From Allobosea sp. 117 (lineage in GTDB: Bacteria; Pseudomonadota; Alphaproteobacteria; Rhizobiales; Xanthobacteraceae), in contig NZ_JNLC01000012.1 of the NCBI RefSeq assembly GCF_000702305.1, positions 124,001 to 188,000 of the forward strand: a stretch of 64,000 nucleotides of DNA. Reading direction: 5' to 3'. Numbering within the stretch: the stretch's first letter is position 1; every line of letters starts with the position of its first letter. The notes beneath the pieces were generated by a model. It did not search any database, was not told the DNA's origin, and saw only the letters and a list, made by a program, of their open reading frames with translations. Below, in pieces: positions 52,929 to 60,310 of this stretch. The position numbers and the translations under genes were made by a program.

Positions 52929-54067
52929 GCCACCCGTTCGCCGCTACGCCACACCGTGCGGACCACCGGCACACCGTCGGCGAGGCGCACGCGCACCAGG
53001 TCCGCCCGCAGCCCTTCCGCCAGCCTCCCGCGGTCGGCAAGCGAGGTCGCCGCCGCCGGATTGGCGCTCACCATGGCGACCGCCGCGGGCAGGTCAATGC
53101 CCTCGACGCGCTGCGGCAGCGCGAAGGCGGCTATCATGAGGCTCGCCGGCACATAGTCCGAGGAGAGGATGTCGAGCGTGCCCTCGCGCGCCAGCGTCTC
53201 GGCGGCGATGTTGCCGGCATGCGAGCCGCCGCGCACCACGTTCGGCGCACCCATCAGCACGCGGATGCCGGCCCGGTGCGAGCCGGTCGCCGCCTCGGTG
53301 GTGGTGGGGAACTCCGCGATCGCGACGCCGTCCTCGACCGCCTCAGCGACATGCGCGTCCGTGGCGTCGTCATGGCTCGCCAGCACGATGCCGCGTTCGC
53401 GCGCCAGCGCGACGAGGCGCGCGCGGTTGGGGGCCGAATAGAGCTCGTGGGCATGCAGCCGCAGCGCCACGATCTCGTCCATCTCGGCGTCGGTGATGCC
53501 GCTCTTCTTCTGGTAATAGCTGCGGAAATGCGTCTCGGTGAGGAACTGCCGCTGGCCTGGAGTGTGATCCATCAGCGAGATCAGCCGCACGTCGGCCTGT
53601 CTCATCAGCGCCTCGGCGTCGTCCGCCACGCGCTCGGCCGCCACCTCGCAGCGCAGATGCACATGGTGATCGGCGCGCAGCAGCCCCTGCCCGCCGAGCG
53701 CGGCGATGATCTGCGCGAGCGGGCCCGCCTCGCCGTCGATGCTCGGTGCCTTGTCGTCCGGCCACACGCGCAGCGAGTCGAACACGGTGGTGATGCCCGA
53801 GGCGGCGATCTGCGCGTCATAGGCGAGCACGGCGGCCTGCGGGTTCCACTTCACTCGCGGGCGCGGGAAGAGGTGGCTCTCGACATGGTCGGTGTGCAGC
53901 TCGACGAGGCCGGGCAGCAGATGATCGCCCTCGAAATCGATGGCGCCGGCCACATTGGCCCGCCCCTGCCCGATCGTGGCGATGAGCCCGTCGCGCACCA
54001 CCAGATGGCCGGAGACGACCTCGTCGGTAAGCACCAGCGTGGCATTGTCGAGGACGGTTTCGTTCAT
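52925..54067 (-). CDS. phnM: Alpha-D-ribose 1-methylphosphonate 5-triphosphate diphosphatase
   Basis: A 380-residue amidohydrolase-fold enzyme that removes pyrophosphate from ribose methylphosphonate triphosphate. Metal ligands are visible in 'LLPGLVELHTDHVESHLFPR' (in part; the HTDHxE pattern), 'DHHVHLRCEVA', 'SLMDHTPGQRQF' and 'VLASHDDATDAHVAEAV'. It follows phnL after seven bases. The product is the substrate of the PhnJ C-P lyase. Confidence 0.96.
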   Translation of the reverse strand: MNETVLDNATLVLTDEVVSGHLVVRDGLIATIGQGRANVAGAIDFEGDHLLPGLVELHTDHVESHLFPRPRVKWNPQAAVLAYDAQIAASGITTVFDSLRVWPDDKAPSIDGEAGPLAQIIAALGGQGLLRADHHVHLRCEVAAERVADDAEALMRQADVRLISLMDHTPGQRQFLTETHFRSYYQKKSGITDAEMDEIVALRLHAHELYSAPNRARLVALARERGIVLASHDDATDAHVAEAVEDGVAIAEFPTTTEAATGSHRAGIRVLMGAPNVVRGGSHAGNIAAETLAREGTLDILSSDYVPASLMIAAFALPQRVEGIDLPAAVAMVSANPAAATSLADRGRLAEGLRADLVRVRLADGVPVVRTVWRSGERVA

Positions 54068-54074
54068 CTTCCCC

Positions 54075-54782
54075 TCACGCCGCCGCCGCGAATTCGGTCA
54101 CGTCGATCACTCGGTCGCAGACGGCATCCCGCACCTCGGCGTCGTGGAAGATGCCGAGAATGCCGACGCCTGCCGCCTTCTTCTCCTCGATCAGCCCGAT
54201 CACCACCGCCCGGTTGGCGGCGTCGAGCGAGGCGGTCGGCTCGTCCATCAGCAGCAGCGGGCGGTGCGCGATCAGCCCGCGCGCGATGTTCACGCGCTGC
54301 TGCTCGCCGCCCGAGAAGGTCGCCGGCGGCAGGGCCCAGAGCCGTTCCGGCAGGTTCAGCCGGGCGAGCAGCGCACCGGCGCGCACAGTCGCCTCCTCGC
54401 GCGGTATGCCGTCGCCGACCAGCGGCTCGGCCACCACGTCGAGCGCGGAAACGCGCGGGATCACCCGCAGGAACTGGCTAACATAGCCCATGGTCCCGGC
54501 GCGCAGCCGGATTAGCCGGCGCGGATCGGCGCTCGCGACGTCCACGATCTGGTCTTCGTCACGCACACGGATATGGCCCGCATCCACGCGGTAATTGCCG
54601 TAGACCATTTTGAGCAACGAGCTCTTGCCCGCGCCGGACGGCCCGCCGAGCGCGACGCATTCGCCGGGGAACAGCTCGAAGCCGGCGCCTGCCACCACCG
54701 GCAGCCGCGCCCCGCCGCGCAGATGCAACACGAAGGTCTTGGAGAGGCCGGAGACGGAAAGGAGTGGTGTCATGTCGCTCAC
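54075..54782 (-). CDS. phnL: Phosphonate C-P lyase system protein PhnL
   Basis: A 235-residue ABC-type ATPase without a membrane partner that assists the C-P lyase complex. Walker A is 'GGPSGAGKSSLLKMVYG', signature 'FSGGEQQRVNIARGLI', Walker B 'LLLMDEPTASLD'. Its ATG overlaps the phnK stop as ATGA. PhnK and PhnL are thought to remodel the core complex during catalysis, as cryo-EM studies of the E. coli proteins suggest. Confidence 0.96.
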   Translation of the reverse strand: MSDMTPLLSVSGLSKTFVLHLRGGARLPVVAGAGFELFPGECVALGGPSGAGKSSLLKMVYGNYRVDAGHIRVRDEDQIVDVASADPRRLIRLRAGTMGYVSQFLRVIPRVSALDVVAEPLVGDGIPREEATVRAGALLARLNLPERLWALPPATFSGGEQQRVNIARGLIAHRPLLLMDEPTASLDAANRAVVIGLIEEKKAAGVGILGIFHDAEVRDAVCDRVIDVTEFAAAA

Positions 54783-55555
54783 GCCGCCAGCACCGAGGAA
54801 ACCAGAAGCTGCGTGTAAGCCTCGCGCGGGTCGTCGAGCACCTGGTCGGTGAGCCCGGTCTCGATCACCCGCCCGTGCCGCATCACCACCATGCGGTGGG
54901 AGAGCAGCCGCGCCACTGCTAGGTCGTGGGTGACGATGACCACCGCCAGCCCCAGCTCCGCCACCAGCGAACGCACCAGGTCGAGCAGGCGCGCCTGTAC
55001 CGAGACGTCGAGGCCGCCGGTCGGCTCGTCCATGAAGACGAGGCGCGGGCGCGTGACGAGGTTGCGGGCGATCTGCAAGCGCTGGCGCATGCCCCCGGAG
55101 AAGGCACGCGGATCGTCGTCGATGCGGTCGGCCGCGATCTCGACGCGGGCGAGCCAGTCCAGCGCTTCGGCGCGGATGTCGCCGTAGTGGCGCCAGCCGA
55201 CCGCCATCAGCCGCTCGCCGACATTGCCGCCGGCCGAGACCGCCATGCGCAGCCCGGCTTCCGGGCTCTGCCGCACAAAACCCCAGTCCGTACGCATCAG
55301 CAGGCGCCGTTCGGCAGGACCGAGGGTGGAAAGATCGGCGAGGCGCCCGTCGCGCATGCGATAGGAGACGCGGCCCGCGTCCGGGGTGAGTTCGGTGGAG
55401 AGCAGGCCGAGCAGGGTCGACTTGCCCGAACCAGATTCCCCGACCACCGCCAGCACCTCGCCGGGATGGACGGCGAGGCAGACGTCGCGGCAGCCGATAC
55501 GCGCGCCGTAGTTCTTGGAAAGGCCCTCGGCGACGAGGAGGGGTTGGTCGGTCAT
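54779..55555 (-). CDS. phnK: Phosphonate C-P lyase system protein PhnK
   Basis: A 258-residue ABC-type ATPase that binds the PhnGHIJ core. Walker A is 'GESGSGKSTLLGLLS', signature 'FSGGMRQRLQIARNLV', Walker B 'LVFMDEPTGGLDVSVQ'. The central 'TDWGFVRQSPEAGLRMAVSA' is typical of PhnK. Its ATG overlaps the phnJ stop as ATGA, and its ribosome binding site lies in the repeat-derived 3' end of phnJ. Confidence 0.96.
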   Translation of the reverse strand: MTDQPLLVAEGLSKNYGARIGCRDVCLAVHPGEVLAVVGESGSGKSTLLGLLSTELTPDAGRVSYRMRDGRLADLSTLGPAERRLLMRTDWGFVRQSPEAGLRMAVSAGGNVGERLMAVGWRHYGDIRAEALDWLARVEIAADRIDDDPRAFSGGMRQRLQIARNLVTRPRLVFMDEPTGGLDVSVQARLLDLVRSLVAELGLAVVIVTHDLAVARLLSHRMVVMRHGRVIETGLTDQVLDDPREAYTQLLVSSVLAA

Positions 55556-56571
55556 GGCAATTTCTCCGCGCCGGAAGCCCCCTCGCCCGCCCCTACGGGG
55601 CGACCTCCTCCCCTCGGGGAGAGGTGAGGAGTGCCGCCTGCTACACCCTCTCCCCGAGGGGAAGAGGGTCGGGGTGAGGGGGAACCTCCCGCCACCCCCA
55701 TCTCGCCGACATGCCCCTCGGCCTGTCGGCCCTCGCAATGGTCGGTGTCGGAACACACGAACATCCGCCCGCCGCGATCGTCGAGGATCACCTCGTCGAG
55801 ATAGACGCCCTCGGCGCCGCACAGTGCGCAAGGCTTGTCGAAGCGCTGCACGCGGAACGGATGGTCGTCGAAATCGAGCGAGCGCACGCTTGTATAGGGC
55901 GGGATGGCATAGATGCGCTTCTCGCGCCCGGCGCCGAAAAGCTGCAGCGCCGGGCAGTCGTCCATCTTCGGGTTGTCGAATTTCGGGATCGGCGAGGGAT
56001 CCATCACATAGCGCCCGGCCACCTCGACCGGATAGGCGTAGGTGGTGGCGATGTGGCCGTGCCGGGCGATGTCCTCATAGAGCTTCACATGCATGAGGCC
56101 ATATTCGGCCAGCGCGTGCAGCGCGCGCGTCTCGGTCTCGCGCGGCTCAAGGAAGCGCAGCGGCTCCGGGATCGGCACCTGATAGACGAGGATCTGCTCC
56201 TCGGAGAGCGCCGTCTCCGGGATGCGATGGCGGGTCTGGATGATCGTGGCCTCGCGCGTCGCGGTAGTGGTCGCGACACCCGCCGTCTTCTCGAAGAAGC
56301 CGCGAATGGCGACGGCATTGGTGGTGTCGTCGGCGCCCTGGTCGATCACCTTCAGCACGTCATCGGGACCGAGCACGGCGGCGGTGACCTGCACGCCTCC
56401 CGTGCCCCAGCCATAGGGCATCGGCATCTCGCGCGCGGCGAACGGCACCTGATAGCCGGGAATGGCGATCGCCTTCAGGATCGCGCGGCGGATCATGCGT
56501 TTCGTCTGCTCGTCGAGATAGGCGAAGTTGTAGGTTATCGCCGGCATCGCGCCGGTCGGGGCGGCGCTCAT
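55552..56571 (-). CDS. phnJ: Alpha-D-ribose 1-methylphosphonate 5-phosphate C-P lyase
   Basis: The radical-SAM enzyme that breaks the C-P bond. The expected residues are all here: cluster cysteines C248, C251 and C273 ('CALC', then 22 residues on), the thiyl cysteine C279 six residues later ('SDTDHC'), and the glycine G39 in 'IPGYQVPFAAREMPMPYGWG' (in part). The 339 residues exceed the usual 280-300; the extra tail (from about 294) is Gly/Pro/Ser-rich and is encoded by a palindromic repeat, so the natural C-terminus was probably near residue 292. It overlaps phnI and phnK by four bases each. Confidence 0.97.
   Translation of the reverse strand: MSAAPTGAMPAITYNFAYLDEQTKRMIRRAILKAIAIPGYQVPFAAREMPMPYGWGTGGVQVTAAVLGPDDVLKVIDQGADDTTNAVAIRGFFEKTAGVATTTATREATIIQTRHRIPETALSEEQILVYQVPIPEPLRFLEPRETETRALHALAEYGLMHVKLYEDIARHGHIATTYAYPVEVAGRYVMDPSPIPKFDNPKMDDCPALQLFGAGREKRIYAIPPYTSVRSLDFDDHPFRVQRFDKPCALCGAEGVYLDEVILDDRGGRMFVCSDTDHCEGRQAEGHVGEMGVAGGSPSPRPSSPRGEGVAGGTPHLSPRGGGRPVGAGEGASGAEKLP
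55577..55690. repeat. Palindromic repeat element at the 3' end of phnJ
   Basis: Two adjacent imperfect hairpins of CCCTC/GAGGG words: CCCTCTCCCC with GGAAGAGGG (about 55647-55668) and CCTCCCCTCGGGG-type words with GAGAGGTGAGG on the other side. It is made of the same words as the element in uvrC (CCCTCACCCC, CTCTCCCC, GGGGAGAGG). It replaces or extends the C-terminal tail of PhnJ and supplies the sequence in front of the phnK start. Borders are estimates. Confidence 0.75.
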
Positions 56572-57680
56572 TCGGCGGCCTCCTGCATGTCGTCGTCGGC
56601 ACCCATCTCGCGGCGCATGCGGCGCACCAGGTCGAGTTCGGCCTGGAAGTCGACATAGTGCGGCAGCTTCAGGTGCTCGACGAAGCCGGTTGCCTGCACG
56701 TTGTCGCAATGGGAGAGCACGAACTCCTCGTCCTGCGCCGGCGCGCTGCGCTCCTCGCCGAGGTCGGACCAGCGCAGCGCCCGCTCGACGAGGGCCATCG
56801 ACATCGCCTTGCGCTCGCACTGCCCGAAGACGAGGCCGTAGCCGCGAGTGAACTGCGGCGGCGAGGTAGCCGAGCCCTTGAACTGGTTGACCATCTGGCA
56901 CTCGGTGACCTGCACCCGGCCGAGCGGCACCTCGAAACCGATCTCCTCGGCGAAGAACGAGACCTCGACATCGCCGAAGCGGATCTCGCCGACGAAGGGA
57001 TGCGAGCGGGCATAGCCGCGCTGGGTGGAATAGCCGAGCGCGAGCAGGAAGCCCTCGTCGCCGCGCGCCAGCGTCTGCAGCCGGGTGGCGCGGTCGACCG
57101 GGAAGCTCACCGGTGCGCGGGTGATGTCGAACGGCTCGCCGCCATCGTCCTCCGGCGAAGGCTCGATCAGCCCCTCCTGCCCGATCAGGTCGGTGACGCG
57201 CGGCATCGCGGGAGGCTGCACATCGATGCCACCGTCGGCGCTATCCGGCACACTGCCTTCTTCGCCACCCTCCGCCTCCGCGAGGGAGGGGTCCAGTAGG
57301 CGGTGCGTGTAGTCGAAGGTCGGCCCCAGAAGTTGCCCGCCGGGCAAATCCTTGTAGGTCGCCGAAACGCGCCGGCGCACCAGCATGACGCCGGTGTCGA
57401 GCGGTAGGGTAGAACCGAAGCGCGGCAGGGTGGTGCGGAAGGCGCGGATCAGGAAGATCGCCTCGATCAGGTCGCCGCGCGCCTGCTTCACCGCCAGCGC
57501 CGCGAGATCGACGTCGTAGAGCGAGCCCTCCGCCATCACCCGGCCTACAGCCAGGGTGAGCTGGGAGGCGATCTGGTCGAGCGTGATCGAGGGCAGGCTC
57601 CTGTTGCCGCGCCGATGCTTGGCGAGAAGCTTATGGGCGTTGCGGATCGCCGTCTCGCCGCCCTTGGCCGCGACATACAT
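56568..57680 (-). CDS. phnI: Carbon-phosphorus lyase complex subunit PhnI
   Basis: The 370-residue nucleosidase subunit that, with PhnGHL, replaces adenine of ATP by phosphonate. Family pattern: 'MYVAAKGGETAIRNAHKLLA', 'LGYSTQRGYARSHPFVGEIR' and 'HCDNVQATGFVEHLKLPHYV'. An acidic, Gly/Ser-rich loop in the middle ('AEAEGGEEGSVPDSADGGID', in part) looks longer than usual. It overlaps phnJ by four bases and starts four bases after phnH. Confidence 0.96.
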   Translation of the reverse strand: MYVAAKGGETAIRNAHKLLAKHRRGNRSLPSITLDQIASQLTLAVGRVMAEGSLYDVDLAALAVKQARGDLIEAIFLIRAFRTTLPRFGSTLPLDTGVMLVRRRVSATYKDLPGGQLLGPTFDYTHRLLDPSLAEAEGGEEGSVPDSADGGIDVQPPAMPRVTDLIGQEGLIEPSPEDDGGEPFDITRAPVSFPVDRATRLQTLARGDEGFLLALGYSTQRGYARSHPFVGEIRFGDVEVSFFAEEIGFEVPLGRVQVTECQMVNQFKGSATSPPQFTRGYGLVFGQCERKAMSMALVERALRWSDLGEERSAPAQDEEFVLSHCDNVQATGFVEHLKLPHYVDFQAELDLVRRMRREMGADDDMQEAAE

Positions 57681-57684
57681 GGCT

Positions 57685-58302
57685 TCAGCCCTCCAACACG
57701 GTCACGGAACGCGGCAGCGCCGCGACGCGCCCCGCTCCGGCCAGAACCAGATCGACGCCGCGCGGGAACAGCGCCCGGTTCGCCCGCAGCCGCGCCGCGA
57801 TATCGGCGGGCAGCGGATCGGCGCCGAAGCCGAGGCGGCCCCTGATGCCCGGACCTTCCAGCAGAAGGCCGTCGTCGCGGTATTTTTCCACCTGAACAAC
57901 AAGCGTGGTGGAGGCGTCCGGATAGTCCGGGGAACCCTGGGCGAAGACCGAAAAATCCGGCATGGCCGAGGGATCGGCGATCAGCGCGAAGCGTGCGGCG
58001 GCGGGGTCGGCGGTCAGTGGAGCGCCGGTATGGAAGCGCAGATAGCGCGCCACCTCCGACGAGGCCGCGAGCGCCGGATCAAGCCAGATCGGCGTCTCGT
58101 AGTCGCACAGCGCCAGCGCCACGGCCGCCGCCTCGGGCGCCAACGGCGCAGGCGGAGCCAGATGCACCGGCATCGCGCGAGTCAGGCCCGGCCGGGCCAT
58201 CGCCCACATCACCGCGCCGAACGCCGCCTGCGCATCGAAGACGGCATCGGCGAAGCCCGGCGCGAGAGCCTCGCGAGAGGCGCTTTCGGCTTGAGAAAGC
58301 AC
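57685..58302 (-). CDS. phnH: C-P lyase complex subunit PhnH
   Basis: A 205-residue core subunit, related in fold to PLP enzymes but without catalytic lysine. Family blocks 'GFADAVFDAQAAFGAVMWAM' (in part), 'ALALCDYETPIWLD' and 'GPGIRGRLGFGADPLP'. The GTG start lies one base after the phnG stop, with GGGGAGGA just before. A longer in-frame start overlaps phnG and is not supported. Confidence 0.95.
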   Translation of the reverse strand: MLSQAESASREALAPGFADAVFDAQAAFGAVMWAMARPGLTRAMPVHLAPPAPLAPEAAAVALALCDYETPIWLDPALAASSEVARYLRFHTGAPLTADPAAARFALIADPSAMPDFSVFAQGSPDYPDASTTLVVQVEKYRDDGLLLEGPGIRGRLGFGADPLPADIAARLRANRALFPRGVDLVLAGAGRVAALPRSVTVLEG

Positions 58303-58303
58303 G

Positions 58304-58768
58304 TCAATCCTCCCCGCGCACGAGGGTGAAGAATTCGACCTTGGTGGCCGCCGTCTCGTGCACCGCTTCCGAGCGCTCGGCCGCGAGCCGGGCCGCGATG
58401 GGCTCAATCGCCGCCTCGACCTGCGCGCGCCGGGCCGCGTCGTGCCACAGCGCATCGATGACGGCGGCGGCGCGGGCGGCGGCCGGCGAGCGGCCGAGCC
58501 GGTAGGAGAAGCCGTTCGCACCGCCCTCCAGCCGCACCGCCGCGCGGCTCACCGTCGCCTCGCCGAGATTGAACGGCGCCCCGTCGCCTCCGACACGTCC
58601 GCGCAGCATGACGAGCCCCATCTCCGGCGCCCGGAGATCGGTCGCCGGCGGAACCGGCGCGAGTTGCGCCAGCACGGCGTCGAGCTCCGCGCCCCTCGCC
58701 TCGGCAAGCACGCCCATCACCCGACGACGGGCTGCCGCCTCGGCCGTAATCTCACTGGAAACACTCAT
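58304..58768 (-). CDS. phnG: C-P lyase complex subunit PhnG
   Basis: A 154-residue core subunit. The block 'LRAPEMGLVMLRGRVGGDGA' with 'PFNLGEATVSRAAVRLEGGA' is the PhnG pattern, followed by 'GFSYRLGRSPAAARAAAVID'. It is the first gene of the phnGHIJKLMN operon, and its promoter lies in the 139-bp divergent region with phnF. No phosphate-regulon box was found there (see rejected items). Confidence 0.95.
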   Translation of the reverse strand: MSVSSEITAEAAARRRVMGVLAEARGAELDAVLAQLAPVPPATDLRAPEMGLVMLRGRVGGDGAPFNLGEATVSRAAVRLEGGANGFSYRLGRSPAAARAAAVIDALWHDAARRAQVEAAIEPIAARLAAERSEAVHETAATKVEFFTLVRGED

Positions 58769-58849
58769 GAATTATCCCGACAGGCAATCGGCAGCCGCAA
58801 CGGGACCTGTCGCGGCGGGACCATCAACATCTCTCGACAAGGTCGCAGG

Positions 58850-58873
58850 ATTTGTATATTGATCTAGACAAAT
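58850..58873. promoter_or_regulatory. Candidate PhnF operator
   Basis: A 24-bp near-perfect inverted repeat: left arm ATTTGTATA (58850-58858), six-base spacer TTGATC, right arm TAGACAAAT (58865-58873), nine-bp arms with one mismatch. It is of the TGTATA/TAGACA type seen for HutC/PhnF-group GntR regulators and lies between the divergent phnG and phnF starts, so PhnF could control both. Confidence 0.65.
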
Positions 58874-58907
58874 AGGCAATAGTGCCGTCGCGCTTTCGGA
58901 CAGAAAC

Positions 58908-59678
58908 ATGCCCGCGAACGACAACAGCTCGATGACGACCGAGGATGCCGGCAGCGATGCCATCGCGCGCGGCAGCGGCATCGCGCTGTGGAAGCAGATC
59001 GCCGAGCGGATCGAAGCCGACATCGCCGCCGAACGGCTGGCGCCCGGTGCCCGGCTGCCGATCGAGGCGGAACTGGCGGAGCGCTTCGGCGTCAACCGCC
59101 ACACGCTGCGCCGCGCTCTGGCCGAGCTCACCGAGCAGGGCATCATCGAGGCGACGCCCGGACGCGGCACCTTCGTGAAGGAGCCGCCGATCCGCTATCC
59201 CATCGGCGCGCGCACCCGTTTCTCGGAAATCGTCTCGGCGGAAGGCCGCGCGCCCAGCGGCCGGGTGGTCGGCTCGCGCCTCGAGCCCGCCAGCGCGCAG
59301 GTCGCTGCCGCGCTGCGCATCGCGCCGGGGGAGGAGGTGCTGCGCGTCGATATGGTGCGCGAGGCCGACGGCGTGCCGATCACCTGCGGCACCCACTGGT
59401 ATGTCGCCGCCCATTGCCGCGACCTCGATCTCATCATGGCGGCGACCGGCTCGGTCACCCGCGCACTGGAGGCGCTCGGCCTCGGCGACTACCGGCGGCT
59501 CGAGACCCGCATCACCGCCCGCCTCGCCGACGAGGAGGAGCGCCGCCTGCTCGCCCTCCCCGCCGGCCGGACCGTGCTGGTGGTGGAAAGCCTCAACGGC
59601 GACCCGCAGCGCCGCCCGATCCAGTTTTCGCGTGCGCGCTTCTCGGCGGATCGGGTACAGCTCGTCGTGAAGAACTGA
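58908..59678 (+). CDS. phnF: Phosphonate metabolism transcriptional regulator PhnF (GntR/HutC)
   Basis: A 256-residue regulator: GntR winged helix at about 25-90 ('ERIEADIAAERLAPGARLPI', 'ELAERFGVNRHTLRRALAEL', 'EATPGRGTFVKEPPI'), then a UTRA ligand domain with 'RLADEEERRLLALPAGRTVL'. The N-terminal 20 residues are extra polar sequence. It is divergent from the C-P lyase operon it probably controls, with a candidate operator in between. The ligand is likely a phosphonate or phosphate compound. Confidence 0.93.
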   Translation: MPANDNSSMTTEDAGSDAIARGSGIALWKQIAERIEADIAAERLAPGARLPIEAELAERFGVNRHTLRRALAELTEQGIIEATPGRGTFVKEPPIRYPIGARTRFSEIVSAEGRAPSGRVVGSRLEPASAQVAAALRIAPGEEVLRVDMVREADGVPITCGTHWYVAAHCRDLDLIMAATGSVTRALEALGLGDYRRLETRITARLADEEERRLLALPAGRTVLVVESLNGDPQRRPIQFSRARFSADRVQLVVKN

Positions 59679-59701
59679 ACCGAATCCGCCGCGAGACCGA
59701 C

Positions 59702-60310
59702 ATGCCCCGCATCACCACCGTCGAGCAGTTGCGCAACCTCTATGGGGAACCGCGCGAGCGCAGCCGCCGCAAGGTGTTGCCCGCGCTCGACGTGCACTGC
59801 CGGCGCTTCATCGCGCTCTCGCCGCTGGTGATGGTGGGCAGCACCGGGGCGGACGGGCGCGCCGACGTGACACCGCGCGGCGACGCGCCCGGCTTCGTGC
59901 AAGTGGCGGACGAACGCACGTTGCTGATCCCCGACCGGCCGGGCAACAACCGGCTGGATACGTTGACGAATCTCGTCGCCAATCCGGCCATTGGCCTGCT
60001 CTTCCTCATCCCCGGCGTCGACGAGACGCTGCGGGTGAACGGCACCGCCGGCATCTTCGACGACGAGGAGCTCCGCCTCCCCTTCGCGATGGAGGGCCGC
60101 CTGCCCGCCACCGTGCTGAAGGTCAAGGTGGCGGAATGCTATCTCCACTGCGCCAAGGCTTTCATGCGCTCGCGCGCCTGGGATCCCGAGAGCCATACCC
60201 CGCGCGATGCCTTGCCCAGCATGGGCGAGATGCTGCGCGACCAGCTCGGCCTCGCCACCGCCGAGACGCAGGCGGAGATGCTCGTGCGCTACCGCGAGAC
60301 GCTGTACTGA
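59702..60310 (+). CDS. Pyridoxamine 5'-phosphate oxidase-fold protein (MSMEG_1061-like)
   Basis: A 202-residue FMN-binding split-barrel protein. The N-terminal 'RSRRKVLPALDVHCRRFIAL', 'TPRGDAPGFVQVADERTLLI' and 'DRPGNNRLDTLTNLVANPAI' match the group of PPOX proteins related to MSMEG_1061, whose substrates are unknown. It begins 23 bases after phnF on the same strand. Its 3' end overlaps the oxidase gene on the other strand by 22 bases. Confidence 0.88.
   Translation: MPRITTVEQLRNLYGEPRERSRRKVLPALDVHCRRFIALSPLVMVGSTGADGRADVTPRGDAPGFVQVADERTLLIPDRPGNNRLDTLTNLVANPAIGLLFLIPGVDETLRVNGTAGIFDDEELRLPFAMEGRLPATVLKVKVAECYLHCAKAFMRSRAWDPESHTPRDALPSMGEMLRDQLGLATAETQAEMLVRYRETLY

Noticed and set aside
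53219-56658. Long plus-strand frames over phnM to phnJ
   Set aside because: Shadow frames of the phn operon with Arg/Gly-rich, low-complexity translations and no family signature.
58769-58907. Pho box (CTGTCAT-type direct repeat) in the phnG-phnF spacer
   Set aside because: Only a single weak CTGTC word was found, with no second copy at the 11-base period, so I do not report a PhoB site.
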